NCBI GenBank assembly: GCA_023544645.1
Contig: JAMJFO010000010.1
Span: 1-64,000 of the forward strand
DNA from: Desulfobulbaceae bacterium
GTDB lineage: Bacteria; Desulfobacterota; Desulfobulbia; Desulfobulbales; Desulfobulbaceae
Reading direction: 5' to 3'
DNA: 64,000 nucleotides
Part shown: one piece after another, positions 44,372 to 55,669 of the stretch
How the letters are laid out: every line of letters starts with the position of its first letter
Position numbering within the stretch: position 1 is the stretch's first letter
The notes under the pieces: model-generated
What the model saw: only the letters and a program-made list of their open reading frames with translations
What the model was told of the DNA's origin: nothing
The model's database searches: none
Position numbers and translations under genes: made by a program

Positions 44372-47300
44372 ATGTCTGATGATTTATCCCTTGATGATAT
44401 CCTGATAATGTATGTCCAGGAATCAAAGGAACACCTGGAAAACATAGAAAACGACCTCCTTAACCTTGAACGCGAGGGTATCGACAGTGACGACGAATCT
44501 ATAAACAAGATGTTCCGGGCGGCCCATTCAATAAAGGGCGGCAGCGGATTCTGGGGCCTGGACACCATAAAAAACCTGTCGCACAAAACGGAAAATGTCC
44601 TGGATATGATCCGTAAACGGCAAATGGAACCTTCTCCCCATGTTGTCAGCATCATTCTCAGGGCCTTTGACCGCCTGGGGGAACTCCTCAATGATCCGCA
44701 TAACAGCAACACCATGGACATTTCCGCCGAGGCCGCGGACCTGGAGAATCTGACCGCCGGCAGCCTGCCGGAAGGGGAAAAAAAATCCGTCACCCGCAAG
44801 GTTGTCCTCGACCACCCTGCTGTGCCGGTAGAATTCGAGGTGTCGGAGTTTGACGCGCGTATCGGCAGTCAGGACGGCCGCAACCTGTATATCCTTGAAT
44901 TTGACCTGCTCAAGGATGTACATCGCCGGAAAAAATCCCCCCTGGACTTCCTCAACACCTTGAATGAAAACGGCACCATCGTTGATATCATATATGACCT
45001 GTCGGTCATGGGAGATCTTGACAGCGATACAATATTTTCACGTTTCCCGGTCTTTGTTCTCTTCAGCACAATAATAGAATCCGATCTGATCGGAACGCTC
45101 ATGGGGCTGGACCCGAAATATGTGCATCCGGTCAGCGATGAGGCCGGAAACGGAGAAACCGACAGTGAAACTCAGGAACACGCGTCTTCACCAAAGCAAG
45201 AACCGGGGGAAGATATCCCCCGGAAAAAACAATCCCCGGACCAGGCTCCCCCCCGCTCCTCTGCCAGGGGGCTGAAGGTCCAGTCCGATTCCCTGCGTGT
45301 CCAGGTCCATGTGCTGGACAAGCTGATCAACCGGGCCGGCGAACTCGTTCTGGCCCGCAACCAGCTCCTCCAGTCTTTTGCCGGAGGGGACAAATCTTCC
45401 CTGAAAGCGGCATGCCAGCGGATTGATGCGATCACCTCTGAACTGCAGGAATCAATAATGCTGACCCGCATGCAGCCGATCAATAACATTTTCAGTAAAT
45501 TTCCGCGGGTGATCAGGGACATGTCACAACAGCTGGGCAAGCGGATTGAGCTGCGGATAGAAGGCAGGGAGGTGGAGGTCGACAAGACTATCATAGAGGG
45601 ATTGAGCGATCCCCTCACCCACCTGGTGCGCAACTCCGTCGACCACGGCATAGAGATGCCGGAAGAACGACAGAAAAACGGTAAACCCGAGACAGGGGTA
45701 ATCAGCTTAAAGGCGTTTCATGAGTCCGGGCAGATCATCATTGAAATTTCCGACGACGGCAGGGGGATGGACGGCAGCCACATTGGCGCCAGAGCACTTG
45801 AAAAAGGGTTGATCAGCGCGGAATATCTGCAGACCATGACAACGGATAAGGAAAAACTCAATCTGATAATGCTGCCGGGATTCACCACCGCCGAATCGAT
45901 CACCGACATCTCGGGACGCGGGGTGGGGATGGATGTGGTCAAGACCAACCTTGATAAAATGGGCGGTTACCTCGAGTTTGATTCCCAACCCGGCAAAGGG
46001 TCCATGGTCAGGGTAAAACTGCCCCTGACCCTGGCGATCATTCCAAGCCTGCTGGTTTCTTCAAGCGGTGAGCGCTTTGCCCTGCCCCAGGTCAATGTCG
46101 GCGAACTGCTTCGAATCCCTGCCGCCGAGGTCAGGGAGAAGGTGAAAAAGGTGAGCGGCGCCGATGTCCTTATCCTGCGCGGAGAGCTCATCCCATTGCT
46201 GCAGCTGAACAATCTCCTCGATCTGCAGCGGATCTATTTTGATCCCCGCACCGGCGAGTTCAGACCTGACAGGAGGGGAAAACTCAGCGATGAAAGACTC
46301 CTGCAGGATACGGTTTCCTGTCAGGCAGATGCGGGAAAGGGAGAAAACATCCCGGCATACTCGTCAATGCCCCAAGATAGACGAAATCATCCCCGGAGCG
46401 ATGTCAATATCGTCGTGCTCCAGGCTGGTTTTCTCCGTTATGCGCTGGTGGTCGATGATGTGCATGACACTGTGGAAATCGTTGTCAAGCCCCTGGGACG
46501 TCATATCAACCAATGCCCCTTTTACGCCGGGGCCACAATAATGGGAGACGGCCGGGTAGCCCTGATCCTTGATGTGCCGGGACTTGGCCGCCTGGCCAGG
46601 CTCAAGGAGACAACCGATCCCGTCCGGGCAATCCAACACGAAGCAGAAGAGACAGGAAGGGGAACAGGCGGAGTTAACCAGTCGCTTCTGATTTTTCATA
46701 ACGGTCCGGGAGAATACTGCGGAGCGCCTCTCCACCAGGTTCTGAGAGTCGAGCAGATACGGGTCGATGCCATCGAAATGACAAGCAACCGGAAAGTGAT
46801 CAGATACCGGGGCGGAGTTCTGTCGGTATTTGCCCTTGAGGAAGTTGCCGAGGTTGAAAAAATAGCACAATGCAGCGAACTGGTGGTGATAATCTTCGAG
46901 GTCGCAGGCCGTGAGGTAGGTCTGCTGGCGGTCCCGCCCCTGGATGTAATTGAACAGCGCCTTGTTATCGATGAAAAAACGCTCAGACAGCCGGGCATTT
47001 GCGGCTCCACCATTATCGGCGACAGAACCACCATGATCGTGGACATTGTTGAATTCATCCGGACCGTCAATCCGTCATGGTTTGAACAATCCGCCCAGGC
47101 CCGGGTCCCGGGGGATGGTGTGCCGGGTAAAGGCACAATCCTCCTGGTAGAGGATTCAACCTTTTTCCGCACCCAGGTGAAAAGGTTTATCGAGGATGAA
47201 GGATTCTCGGTACGGGAAGCTGAAAACGGCAAAGAGGCCTGGAAAATGCTGGCAGGGTCGCCGGGCAATATTGAAATGGTCATAACCGATATTGAAATGC

Positions 47301-47554
47301 CGGAGATGGATGGCTTTGAGCTTCTCGAGCAGATCAAGAATGATAATCGCTTCATCCATCTCCCGGTCATTGTGCTGACAACCCTGGCAGAGGAAGCGGA
47401 GATTGCCAGGGGAAAGAATCTGGGCGCGGCAGCCTATCTCATCAAACTGGACAGGGAGAGGCTTGTCCGGAACATCAAAGAGATATTTAAAGAAAACCAG
47501 ACATACAGGCAACAGGAAGATCCTGTGGCCGGTGAGGCTACCAACAGGGAATGA
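44372..47554 (+). CDS. cheA: CheA histidine kinase with two CheW-like domains and a C-terminal receiver
   Basis: This 1060-residue kinase has the P1 HPt with His52 (FRAAHSIKGGSGFWG). A second variable domain follows (about 150-260). The dimerisation helices (VQVHVLDKLINRAGELVLARNQLLQ, about 310-335) precede HATPase (THLVRNSVDHGIEMPE, ISDDGRGMDG, DISGRGVGMDVVK). Two CheW-like domains come next, the first about 550-740 and the second about 765-905. A receiver ends it (about 920-1045; LLVEDSTFFRTQV, MVITDIEMPEMDG). The REC-terminated, double-CheW form is typical of non-flagellar chemosensory systems. The start ATG follows an intergenic gap after STAS. It overlaps cheW by 4 bp. Confidence 0.93.
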   Translation: MSDDLSLDDILIMYVQESKEHLENIENDLLNLEREGIDSDDESINKMFRAAHSIKGGSGFWGLDTIKNLSHKTENVLDMIRKRQMEPSPHVVSIILRAFDRLGELLNDPHNSNTMDISAEAADLENLTAGSLPEGEKKSVTRKVVLDHPAVPVEFEVSEFDARIGSQDGRNLYILEFDLLKDVHRRKKSPLDFLNTLNENGTIVDIIYDLSVMGDLDSDTIFSRFPVFVLFSTIIESDLIGTLMGLDPKYVHPVSDEAGNGETDSETQEHASSPKQEPGEDIPRKKQSPDQAPPRSSARGLKVQSDSLRVQVHVLDKLINRAGELVLARNQLLQSFAGGDKSSLKAACQRIDAITSELQESIMLTRMQPINNIFSKFPRVIRDMSQQLGKRIELRIEGREVEVDKTIIEGLSDPLTHLVRNSVDHGIEMPEERQKNGKPETGVISLKAFHESGQIIIEISDDGRGMDGSHIGARALEKGLISAEYLQTMTTDKEKLNLIMLPGFTTAESITDISGRGVGMDVVKTNLDKMGGYLEFDSQPGKGSMVRVKLPLTLAIIPSLLVSSSGERFALPQVNVGELLRIPAAEVREKVKKVSGADVLILRGELIPLLQLNNLLDLQRIYFDPRTGEFRPDRRGKLSDERLLQDTVSCQADAGKGENIPAYSSMPQDRRNHPRSDVNIVVLQAGFLRYALVVDDVHDTVEIVVKPLGRHINQCPFYAGATIMGDGRVALILDVPGLGRLARLKETTDPVRAIQHEAEETGRGTGGVNQSLLIFHNGPGEYCGAPLHQVLRVEQIRVDAIEMTSNRKVIRYRGGVLSVFALEEVAEVEKIAQCSELVVIIFEVAGREVGLLAVPPLDVIEQRLVIDEKTLRQPGICGSTIIGDRTTMIVDIVEFIRTVNPSWFEQSAQARVPGDGVPGKGTILLVEDSTFFRTQVKRFIEDEGFSVREAENGKEAWKMLAGSPGNIEMVITDIEMPEMDGFELLEQIKNDNRFIHLPVIVLTTLAEEAEIARGKNLGAAAYLIKLDRERLVRNIKEIFKENQTYRQQEDPVAGEATNRE

Positions 47555-48033
47555 GAATGGAACAGACAAATCGTAACAAGAAGGAGGGAGCCGGCGGAAC
47601 CAAACGCTTCGCAACCTTTTTCATAGATGAAACCCTCCTCGGGGTGGATATCCGGATGGTCCGGGAAATCAATGAAGAGCCTGCAGTCACCAGGGTGCCG
47701 CTGGCCACTAAGTATGTCAAAGGCATAATGAACCTGCGGGGGCAGATCATCACCATAATCGACCTGCGCAGGAAAATGGGTTTTGCCTCCTCCCCACAAA
47801 CTGAACCCTGCAACGGTGTGGTGATTGTCAACTGGCACAATGAACAAATCGGCCTCATGTTTGACAGGATCGGTGACGTGATCGAATCGCCTGAAATCGA
47901 TATTGAAAGACCTCCTTCAAATATCAGCGGAGTAAATGGTGAACTCTTTCAGGGAGTTCTCCGTACGGATAAGAATAAAATTGTTGCCGTCCTGGATATC
48001 GATTCGGTACTGGCAGACGAAACCTCATCATAA
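47551..48033 (+). CDS. cheW: CheW coupling protein
   Basis: A 160-residue CheW that bridges receptor tips and CheA. It has FATFFIDETLLGVDIRMVREI, YVKGIMNLRGQIITIIDLRRKMG (the NLRG core motif) and a matching second subdomain (FDRIGDVIESPEIDIERPPSNI). The start overlaps the cheA stop by 4 bp, so CheA and CheW are probably translated together. Confidence 0.93.
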   Translation: MRMEQTNRNKKEGAGGTKRFATFFIDETLLGVDIRMVREINEEPAVTRVPLATKYVKGIMNLRGQIITIIDLRRKMGFASSPQTEPCNGVVIVNWHNEQIGLMFDRIGDVIESPEIDIERPPSNISGVNGELFQGVLRTDKNKIVAVLDIDSVLADETSS

Positions 48034-48112
48034 CAGGCTGTTGCATATATAATTTTCAATAACTTAAACTTTATTTACAAAAATATACGATTTTTAATAC
48101 ATGGAGGGAATC

Positions 48113-50413
48113 ATGCAGCTGACAGCGGTGAAAAATTGGAAAATCGGGACGAAAATTGGTCTGGGATTCGGCCTCGTACTGTTGCTTTTACTTATTGTAA
48201 TGGGAATTTACCACACAACCGTCCTCAATGTTATCAATAACTATGACGATTTGATTTCAAGTGATATTGCCATTGGTCAGCTCGCCCGGGATATTCAGTC
48301 TGAAATGCTTGAATGCCGACGCAATGAAAAGGATTTTCTGCTCCGCAAGGATAAAAAATACCTCAGCCTGCTCATGGATACCAGCAACAGGCTTATCAGC
48401 CATGCCCAAACCTTAGGCGATATCGCCAGGGACCGGGGGTATGACGTCATAACAAACAGTGCCGAAGACATTGTCAACAAGATCACCACATACCGGGATA
48501 TTTTTGCCCGGGTTGTTGAGTCTTCCGAAAAAATGGGTCTTGACCATTTGTCGGGACACCAGGGAATGTTCAGAAATGCCGCCCTGAAACTGGAGGAGGA
48601 TTTGCGTGAACATGCGGTGGATGACCTTTATTTCAACCTGCTCATGCTGCGGCGCTGGGAAAAGGATTATCTACGGACCGGAAGTGACAGCTACAAGGAG
48701 CGTCTGACAGGCGCTATCGCAGCCTATAAAAAAGCCCTGTCTCTGAGCGAGAGCGAACCAACGGCAAAAAAGACCCAGGTTGATGCCATCGTTCGTTACG
48801 AAACTGCTGCTGTCGGGCTGATAAACAATTACAGCGATCAAGCCGGGAAAAACCAACTCTACGAGGAGATGCGAAAAGAGGCGCACATCATCGAGGATGC
48901 GCTGCAGAACACTTTGATTCCGCAGGCAGAAATTCTTGTTCAGGATATACGGCGACAGGAAAAGGATTACCTGCAGCGCCACGATCCGGAAAAAATCAAA
49001 CTCGTCCACGGGGCGATACAGCGGCTCAAAGAGCAGGCCGGCAACTCCGGCATTCATCAGGAACATATAACCGCGGTTGTCGACAAACTGACCCAATATG
49101 AACAGGCCTTTCTCAACCTGGTGAGCGCGTACGATGCCATGACCGCGGACATTGAAACAATGCGTAATGTCGTCCACCAGGTGGAGCCCGCGGTGGCGGC
49201 CATCGTTACCCTGGCAGGGGAAAATGCGTCGGCAATGGATCTGCAGACAGATGAGGGAGCGTCCTTTCGTCTCAATCTTTCCCTCATGATCGGCATCCTG
49301 TCTGTTGTTTTCGGCAGCGGCTTTGCCTTTTTCATCGTCCGTTCCATAACCGTGCCGATAAACAGGGCTGTTGATTTTTCCTCAAAAATCGCCGAGGGAG
49401 ATCTGACCCACAGCCTCAATATCGACCAGGAGGATGAAGTGGGTATCCTGACTGTCACCTTGAACAATATGGCTGCCACCCTGGCACAGATGATCAGGAA
49501 AATAAGCGATACGGTCAGTTCCATCAGCGCCTCTTCGGCGGAAATGGCTTCTGTTGCCGATCAGATGGCCTCGGCATCGGAAACCGCGGTGGTGAAATCA
49601 CACGGCGTTGCAACAGCTGCCGAAGAAATGAATCAGAATATGATTTCCGTAGCTTCAGCCATGGATCAGGCCTCGACAAATGTTGCCACGGTTGCCGCAT
49701 CCATCGAGGAAATGAACACCAGCATCGCCGGCATCGTCCAGAATACCGAGAAAGGCAAGGCCGTAGCGGAGAAAACCGTAATTCAGGCTCAGCAGACTTC
49801 CGAACAGGTCAATCAGCTTGGCCGGGACGCCAACGAGATCAATGAAGTTACGGAAACCATCAAGGCCATCTCGGACAAGACAAATCTGCTGGCCCTGAAT
49901 GCCACCATAGAAGCAGCGCGGGCCGGAGATGCGGGCAAAGGGTTTGCCGTTGTGGCAAATGAGATCAAGGAGCTTGCCCAGCAAACGGCGGATGCAACCG
50001 GTGATATAGCCAGAAAGCTTTCAGGCATTCAGACATCGACCATCAATACCGTCTCCGATATCACTGAGATCACGGATGCTATTAACGAAATGAACAGTTT
50101 TATCAGTATAATTTCTGATGCGGTTGATCAACAGAGCGATGCCACCGCCGAAATCACTGAAAATATCACCCAGGCTGCCCAAGGATTGAATGAAATCAAC
50201 ACCAATACCAGTCAGACCGCGGAGGCGGCTGCGCTCGTTGCCAAGGATATCGGCGATGTCAGCGAAACCGCCAACGAAACCAGCAATTCCGGGGCCCAGG
50301 TGCAGCAGAGCGCCAACGAACTGAGTAAAATGGCCGAGCAATTGAAACTCATGGTCAACAAATTCAAGATTACCAATGACCATTCTCCGGAAATCTGGAC
50401 CGACCGACAATAG
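48113..50413 (+). CDS. Methyl-accepting chemotaxis protein with an HBM-type sensor domain
   Basis: This 766-residue receptor has an N-terminal membrane helix ([21 protein letters not shown]), a periplasmic helical-bimodular-like domain (about 40-390), a second membrane helix ([18 protein letters not shown]), HAMP and a long signalling domain. Its tip [20 protein letters not shown] continues [20 protein letters not shown]. The sensor carries three copies of a motif RRxEKDYLxR ([30 protein letters not shown]), characteristic of HBM domains. The C-terminus WTDRQ lacks the CheR-docking pentapeptide. GGAGG lies 6 nt before ATG 48113. It is the only receptor in the cluster. Confidence 0.92.
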   Translation: MQLTAVKNWKIGTKIGLGFGLVLLLLLIVMGIYHTTVLNVINNYDDLISSDIAIGQLARDIQSEMLECRRNEKDFLLRKDKKYLSLLMDTSNRLISHAQTLGDIARDRGYDVITNSAEDIVNKITTYRDIFARVVESSEKMGLDHLSGHQGMFRNAALKLEEDLREHAVDDLYFNLLMLRRWEKDYLRTGSDSYKERLTGAIAAYKKALSLSESEPTAKKTQVDAIVRYETAAVGLINNYSDQAGKNQLYEEMRKEAHIIEDALQNTLIPQAEILVQDIRRQEKDYLQRHDPEKIKLVHGAIQRLKEQAGNSGIHQEHITAVVDKLTQYEQAFLNLVSAYDAMTADIETMRNVVHQVEPAVAAIVTLAGENASAMDLQTDEGASFRLNLSLMIGILSVVFGSGFAFFIVRSITVPINRAVDFSSKIAEGDLTHSLNIDQEDEVGILTVTLNNMAATLAQMIRKISDTVSSISASSAEMASVADQMASASETAVVKSHGVATAAEEMNQNMISVASAMDQASTNVATVAASIEEMNTSIAGIVQNTEKGKAVAEKTVIQAQQTSEQVNQLGRDANEINEVTETIKAISDKTNLLALNATIEAARAGDAGKGFAVVANEIKELAQQTADATGDIARKLSGIQTSTINTVSDITEITDAINEMNSFISIISDAVDQQSDATAEITENITQAAQGLNEINTNTSQTAEAAALVAKDIGDVSETANETSNSGAQVQQSANELSKMAEQLKLMVNKFKITNDHSPEIWTDRQ

Positions 50414-50416
50414 TAT

Positions 50417-51535
50417 ATGCCTGTTGCCGAAATTAATAAGGATTTTCAGTTGAAAATAAAAGCGCTTGTCGTGGACGACACGATATTTTACCGGAAAATC
50501 ATCAGCGAAATTCTGGCATCATTTCCCTTTGTCGAAGTGGTTGGCACCGCGAACAACGGCGAGATAGCCATGTCGCGGATCCGCCTGCTGAAACCGGATC
50601 TGCTGACCCTCGATGTCGAAATGCCGGTAATGAACGGTCTTTCGGTGCTGCAGGAGATCCGGCGGCAGAACCTTCCCATCGACTGCCTGATGCTGAGCAG
50701 CAAGACTTTGCAAGGATGCGAGATCACCATGCAGGCCCTGGAGCTCGGCGCCTTTGACTTCATCACCAAGCCTGATGATATCTCTCCCAGGGCCAATCTG
50801 CAGATGCTGACCAGGGAACTGCGCAGGAAATTAACCATATTTCATGAACGCCTGAAAATGCTGGACCACCGAAGGAACAAGCCCCTGGGCTGTCCTTCGT
50901 CATCTAAACGGCCGGCAGGGAGAGTTGCTATTGCCGAGCCTGCCGCCGCCGGGAAAAGAAAAGAAAAATCCCACGCGGTTGCCATCGGTATTTCCACGGG
51001 CGGTCCGTACGCGTTGGGAAGAGTGCTGCCATCCTTTCCCGCTGACCTAGGCGTGCCGATTTTTCTCGTTCAGCACATGCCTCCCCTGTTCACCGAATCA
51101 CTGGCCAACAGCTTGAACAATAAATGCAGGCTCACCGTCAAAGAAGCGGTTGACGGGGAACAGGTAAGAAAAAATCACGTCTACGTTGCTCCGGGCGGGA
51201 AACAGATGAAGGTTGCAAGCGGTCTTGACCATACCAAGTTGATACGGATTACCGATGCGCCCCCCGAAAACAACTGCCGGCCGTCAGTCGACTATCTGTT
51301 CCGTTCCGTGGCCAGGGAGTACGGCTCCAAGGCCACCTGTGTAGTCATGACCGGAATGGGGACTGACGGGAAATCAGGCCTTGCGGTTGCCCGGGCGAGC
51401 GGCGCGGTGAACATCGCCCAGAACGAGGAAACCTGTGTGGTTTACGGAATGCCCAAGGCGGCCATTGACTCCGGTTTGATTAATATTGTCGCCCCGCTTG
51501 AAAAAATAGCCGAAGCAATTCTCAAAACAGTGTAG
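50417..51535 (+). CDS. cheB: CheB methylesterase response regulator
   Basis: This 372-residue protein has a receiver (about 14-130; VVDDTIFYRKII, LLTLDVEMPVMNG, TKPDD) and a methylesterase/deamidase domain (about 180-372). The catalytic triad is visible: Ser in IGISTGGPYALG, His in LVQHMPPLFTESLA and Asp in MTGMGTDGKSG. It removes methyl groups added by CheR and is usually activated by CheA phosphorylation. It starts 3 bp after the receptor gene. Confidence 0.94.
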   Translation: MPVAEINKDFQLKIKALVVDDTIFYRKIISEILASFPFVEVVGTANNGEIAMSRIRLLKPDLLTLDVEMPVMNGLSVLQEIRRQNLPIDCLMLSSKTLQGCEITMQALELGAFDFITKPDDISPRANLQMLTRELRRKLTIFHERLKMLDHRRNKPLGCPSSSKRPAGRVAIAEPAAAGKRKEKSHAVAIGISTGGPYALGRVLPSFPADLGVPIFLVQHMPPLFTESLANSLNNKCRLTVKEAVDGEQVRKNHVYVAPGGKQMKVASGLDHTKLIRITDAPPENNCRPSVDYLFRSVAREYGSKATCVVMTGMGTDGKSGLAVARASGAVNIAQNEETCVVYGMPKAAIDSGLINIVAPLEKIAEAILKTV

Positions 51536-51597
51536 CCCTTGATTTTCGCCGCACAGGAATTCAGAACATACACGCTCATCGACTACAGGAGATTATG

Positions 51598-51999
51598 ATG
51601 AAAATACTTATAGTTGAAGATGAATTCACCAGCCGGGTTATCATGCAGAAACTTCTTCTGCCCTATGGTGAAGCGCATGTTGCCGTAAACGGTCAGGAGG
51701 CGGTTGAAGTATTTTCACGGGCCCTGGCCGACAACGAGCCCTATGATCTTATCTGCCTGGACATCATGATGTCGGGGATGGATGGACTGCAGGTTCTCAA
51801 GGAGATCAGAAAGCTTGAGGGTGAGAATGGTATTGTCGGTCCGTACTGGGTAAAAATTATCATGACAACGTCGGTGGATGAACCGAAGAGCATCCTGGAA
51901 GCCTTTAATTCTCAATGCGAAGCATATCTGATCAAACCGATTGAACGCCGAAAGTTCATTGAACAACTGCGGAAATTCGATTTCATCCTGAATCCGTAA
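51598..51999 (+). CDS. Single-domain response regulator (CheY-like)
   Basis: A 133-residue receiver with acidic pair (IVEDEFTSRVIMQ), phospho-acceptor Asp in DLICLDIMMSGMDGL, Thr (IMTTS) and Lys (YLIKPI). MSG replaces the usual MPG after the acceptor. The start ATG 51598 suits the AGGAG site better than ATG 51595. With CheA-REC next to it, this may be the diffusible output or a phosphate sink. No flagellar motor gene is near. Confidence 0.9.
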   Translation: MKILIVEDEFTSRVIMQKLLLPYGEAHVAVNGQEAVEVFSRALADNEPYDLICLDIMMSGMDGLQVLKEIRKLEGENGIVGPYWVKIIMTTSVDEPKSILEAFNSQCEAYLIKPIERRKFIEQLRKFDFILNP

Positions 52000-52117
52000 G
52001 CGATCTTGCGCACCCCGTCTGAAAGCGCTCACGAAATCAGGTTCATGAAATAATTTTCAAGCGCCGCTCCTTTTTCCGCCTGCCCGGTCCCGGGAGGAGG
52101 ATCAGGAACCCTGTTCA

Positions 52118-55100
52118 TCATTTTTTCTCTCCTATCCTCTTGTCGGCCTCTGTCGGTGATCGCCGGGATACAGCGAGGTGTATGATACTCAACACTTCAT
52201 CGGGCTTAAAGGGTTTGGTCACATAATCATTCATTCCGGCCTCGATGCATTTCCGTCGATCATCCGCCATTGCATGGGCGGTCATGGCAACAATGGGTAT
52301 GGCGGCGCCATGCATGTTGCCTTGAACCTGTTCAAGGAGTTCCCGGAGCTGATGACCGGAAAAATCCGTTTGTTTTTCACAGGCCCTGATCAAACGTGTG
52401 GTTTCCAGCCCATCCAGCTGCGGCATCTGGACATCCATTAAAATAACATCAAAGGATTCCGCGGAGAGTTTTTCCAGCACCTCAATGCCGTTTTCCGCTT
52501 CAACCACTGTATGCTTCTGCTGTTCAAGCACGGTTTTGGCAAAAAACCGGTTAAACTGATTGTCTTCGGCGAGAAGGATATGCAGGGGAGCAGCCGATTT
52601 TTTGCGCTGCCCGACTTTGGGTGTATCCGCGCTTTTTGCCGGAAGGTGGGTTGCAAAATTGCAGGTAAAATAAAATGCGCTGCCTTTGCCGGGCTGACTT
52701 TCAACCCGGATTTCACCGCCCAACAGCTCGATAAGTTTTTTGGTGATTGCCAGCCCCAGACCGGTGCCGCCGAATTTTCTCGCGGTGGTGCTGTCTTCCT
52801 GGGAAAACTTTTCAAAAAGACGCTGCTGGAATTCCTCGGATATGCCGATGCCGCTGTCCCTGACCATGAATTGAAACCGGATATTCTCCCCGTCATAATG
52901 CAACTCCTCCACCTCAATGGAGATTTTTCCGGACGGGGTGAACTTGAGTGCGTTGCCGACCAGGTTGACAAGAATCTGCCGCAGCCGGTCTTCATCGCCG
53001 ACCAGCAGCGCACACCGCAAAGGGGGAAGCGTATAGGATAATTCCACTCCTTTTTGCCGCGCAGCACCGGAAAAGATCCGCACAACATCCTTCACCACCT
53101 TTTTCAAGGGAAACGGCCGTTTTTTCAGGTCGATCTGGCCTGCTTCAATTTTTGAAAAATCAAGGATGTCGTCAAGGAGGGAAAGAAGCGACTCCGCTGA
53201 CAACTGTACGGTTTCCAGGTATTCTTTTTGCCGGGGGTCACTGTCATACTCAAGGGCCAGCTGGTTCATGCCGATTATGACATTCATCGGCGTTCTGATT
53301 TCATGGCTCATGTTGGCCAGAAATTCACTTTTGGCCTGATTTGATTTTTCCGCCGCGGCTTTTGCATTCAACAGTTCCTGCTCCGACTGTTTCCTCTGCA
53401 GCGCGTGAGCAAAAATCTGGCCGACAATATTCAGCAGCATGATTTCTCCATCAACCCACTGGCGAGGCCCACGCGACGAACTGAACCCGAAAAACCCCTG
53501 AATTCTATTTTCATACACCATGGGGATATCAATGATGGCACCAATCCTCTGCTCTTCAATGATTGTCTTCTCAACGGCTGCCTGCTCGGGCAGATCATCA
53601 ATGGAGGAAACGGCAATTACCCTGTTGTTCAGGATCTGATCGAACCACCACGGCATTGCAGCAACATCGAGTTTCTGCAAAGATTCTTTTCTGGTGAGAA
53701 GCGCTTCCGTTTTCCAGAGATGCGTCATGCTGAATGTGGCATTCTCTTCGGAAAACCTGAACAGGTAGCCCGAATCCGTTCCTGTAAAAGAACATATTTC
53801 ACCCAGCGCCTGTTCAATATTCTCGTCGACATATTCCGGAGGCAGGTTGATGAAGCGGGAAGAAATCTCCATCACCAGTGTTTCAAACTGAATTCGCTCC
53901 CTGACCAGTTCCTCCAGATGATCCCGGTGATGTTTCAGCTCAAGTTCATTCTTTTTGGCTGCGGAGACGTCGACCAGGGCAAAAACAAGAGCCGCAGCTT
54001 TTCCATGATCATCCTTGACGGGATACAGGGACCAGTCCCAGTAGGTGGTTCCACGTTCAGGTTGATCAGGGAAGTCAAATGATTTGGCATTGCAGGTAAA
54101 AGGTTCACCCGTATCAACTACCTGCTGGAAGATTGCCTGGTTTTCCCGGTGGGGAAAGAGTTCAAAATGATTCTTGCCGGGGAAGAAATCAATGGGATAG
54201 CCGCAGGAATCGGCATACGCCTTGTTTACCCGGATAAAATTAAAATCAGTGTCAAGAAAAACAAGACTGAAGTGAGTATTGGAGAATATACTTTCAAGCT
54301 GCTCATTGGTTCGATATAATTTTTTTTCCGCCGCTTCCCGGACCAGCCTGTTTCGCAGGTCAACTATGGAAAAGGCGCACAGGGAGAGAAACGGCTGCAG
54401 GAAATCAGCAATATCATCGTCATATCCTCCGGGTCGGTTTGCCGTTCCGACCATGCCGACCAGTTCCTCGCCATGGTAAAAGGGCAGACCGAGAAAGGCA
54501 TTGAGCGGCGGATGGCCCGGCGGCAGACCGCCCCGCCTGGGGTCAGTGGTTGGACTGTTGCAGATTACCGGCTCCCCGGTTTGAATTACCTCACCGAAAA
54601 GGGTATGCAGATTTCTGAATTCCAGGCCGGACGGGGCGTTGTGCTCATAAAACTCCAGGGTCTCACGGTTCCAGGCAATATTGGTGACAGCGCGCATTTT
54701 GAGATAAGGTTTACCGGCGCCATTGTTCAGTATCTCACCAATGAAACCATATTCGCTTTCGGTAAGCGAAAGAAGCGTGCCCAGCAATTTTTCATAAAAT
54801 TGCTGCACATCTCCTTCGAAAATAAATTGCGTCTGCAGCCTGTTGATGGATTCCAGCAGCTCACGCTTTTTGATCAATTGCGACTCAACCTGATGCCGGC
54901 GGCGAAATTCCTTTTTTAAATCCTCATTGATCTCCTGAAGTCTCCGGTTGGACGCTTCCAGTTCAGCGGTTCTGTCGGCCACCATTTCTTCGAGCTGATC
55001 ACGGTATTTTTTTATTACCTCTTCCGCGGCCTGCCGCTCCTGTATCTCTTCCTGCAGTTCTGCCGTCCGTTCGGCAACCCGCAGTTCAAGCCGTTCATTT

Positions 55101-55648
55101 GCCTCCTGCAGATCGCGGAGGAAAAGCAGGTTGCCCAGAGCCTCTCCGGTCATCACTCCGATTATATGAAAAAGATTGATCTCCTGTTCCTGCCACCGAC
55201 GGCCATAAGCACACTGATGAATACCGAACTGCCAGGGCTTCCCTGCCCGGGGATGGATTGCCATGGACAACTGGGACTTGACACCGAATTTTTCAGTGCC
55301 TGCCATAAGAGGCAGACCGCCCGGCCCGTATATTACCGGGCCGTCACTCTCCAGGGCATGTTGAAATATTTCCGCTGTATCAGGAGTCATCGCAAAACTG
55401 CGTTTTCCGGCGCCAGCTCCGGGATACTCGGGAACGGTTTGTTCTATGGGCACTTCCCAGGAAGGCGCGCCTGGGTCACAGGGATACAGCAGCCAGGCCC
55501 GATCGCATTGAAAAATTTCCAGGGTTTTACGGCAAAGATTCCGGAGCAGTTTTTCAACATCCTTTTCTTCCTGTATGAGTTTGGCGACAGCTCCAATCTT
55601 CTCGAAACAGGAAAAATGAGTGGCAGATTTTTCAGTTGATGATGTCAT
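52118..55648 (-). CDS. Soluble hybrid histidine kinase: GAF, coiled coil, GAF, PAS, GAF, HisKA, HATPase, receiver
   Basis: This 1176-residue sensor has no membrane helix. A first GAF domain (about 10-190) is followed by a coiled coil ([28 protein letters not shown], 190-270). A second GAF (about 270-430), a PAS domain (about 440-570; [19 protein letters not shown]) and a third GAF (about 590-755) follow. HisKA has His782 in [15 protein letters not shown]. HATPase has [10 protein letters not shown] and [12 protein letters not shown], and the receiver has Asp1072 ([12 protein letters not shown]). An insertion of about 20 residues ([17 protein letters not shown]) in the receiver is unusual. It is convergent with the chemosensory cluster. 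Confidence 0.92.
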   Translation of the reverse strand: MTSSTEKSATHFSCFEKIGAVAKLIQEEKDVEKLLRNLCRKTLEIFQCDRAWLLYPCDPGAPSWEVPIEQTVPEYPGAGAGKRSFAMTPDTAEIFQHALESDGPVIYGPGGLPLMAGTEKFGVKSQLSMAIHPRAGKPWQFGIHQCAYGRRWQEQEINLFHIIGVMTGEALGNLLFLRDLQEANERLELRVAERTAELQEEIQERQAAEEVIKKYRDQLEEMVADRTAELEASNRRLQEINEDLKKEFRRRHQVESQLIKKRELLESINRLQTQFIFEGDVQQFYEKLLGTLLSLTESEYGFIGEILNNGAGKPYLKMRAVTNIAWNRETLEFYEHNAPSGLEFRNLHTLFGEVIQTGEPVICNSPTTDPRRGGLPPGHPPLNAFLGLPFYHGEELVGMVGTANRPGGYDDDIADFLQPFLSLCAFSIVDLRNRLVREAAEKKLYRTNEQLESIFSNTHFSLVFLDTDFNFIRVNKAYADSCGYPIDFFPGKNHFELFPHRENQAIFQQVVDTGEPFTCNAKSFDFPDQPERGTTYWDWSLYPVKDDHGKAAALVFALVDVSAAKKNELELKHHRDHLEELVRERIQFETLVMEISSRFINLPPEYVDENIEQALGEICSFTGTDSGYLFRFSEENATFSMTHLWKTEALLTRKESLQKLDVAAMPWWFDQILNNRVIAVSSIDDLPEQAAVEKTIIEEQRIGAIIDIPMVYENRIQGFFGFSSSRGPRQWVDGEIMLLNIVGQIFAHALQRKQSEQELLNAKAAAEKSNQAKSEFLANMSHEIRTPMNVIIGMNQLALEYDSDPRQKEYLETVQLSAESLLSLLDDILDFSKIEAGQIDLKKRPFPLKKVVKDVVRIFSGAARQKGVELSYTLPPLRCALLVGDEDRLRQILVNLVGNALKFTPSGKISIEVEELHYDGENIRFQFMVRDSGIGISEEFQQRLFEKFSQEDSTTARKFGGTGLGLAITKKLIELLGGEIRVESQPGKGSAFYFTCNFATHLPAKSADTPKVGQRKKSAAPLHILLAEDNQFNRFFAKTVLEQQKHTVVEAENGIEVLEKLSAESFDVILMDVQMPQLDGLETTRLIRACEKQTDFSGHQLRELLEQVQGNMHGAAIPIVAMTAHAMADDRRKCIEAGMNDYVTKPFKPDEVLSIIHLAVSRRSPTEADKRIGEKK

Positions 55649-55669
55649 CGCTCCCCAATGTTTCCGTTG

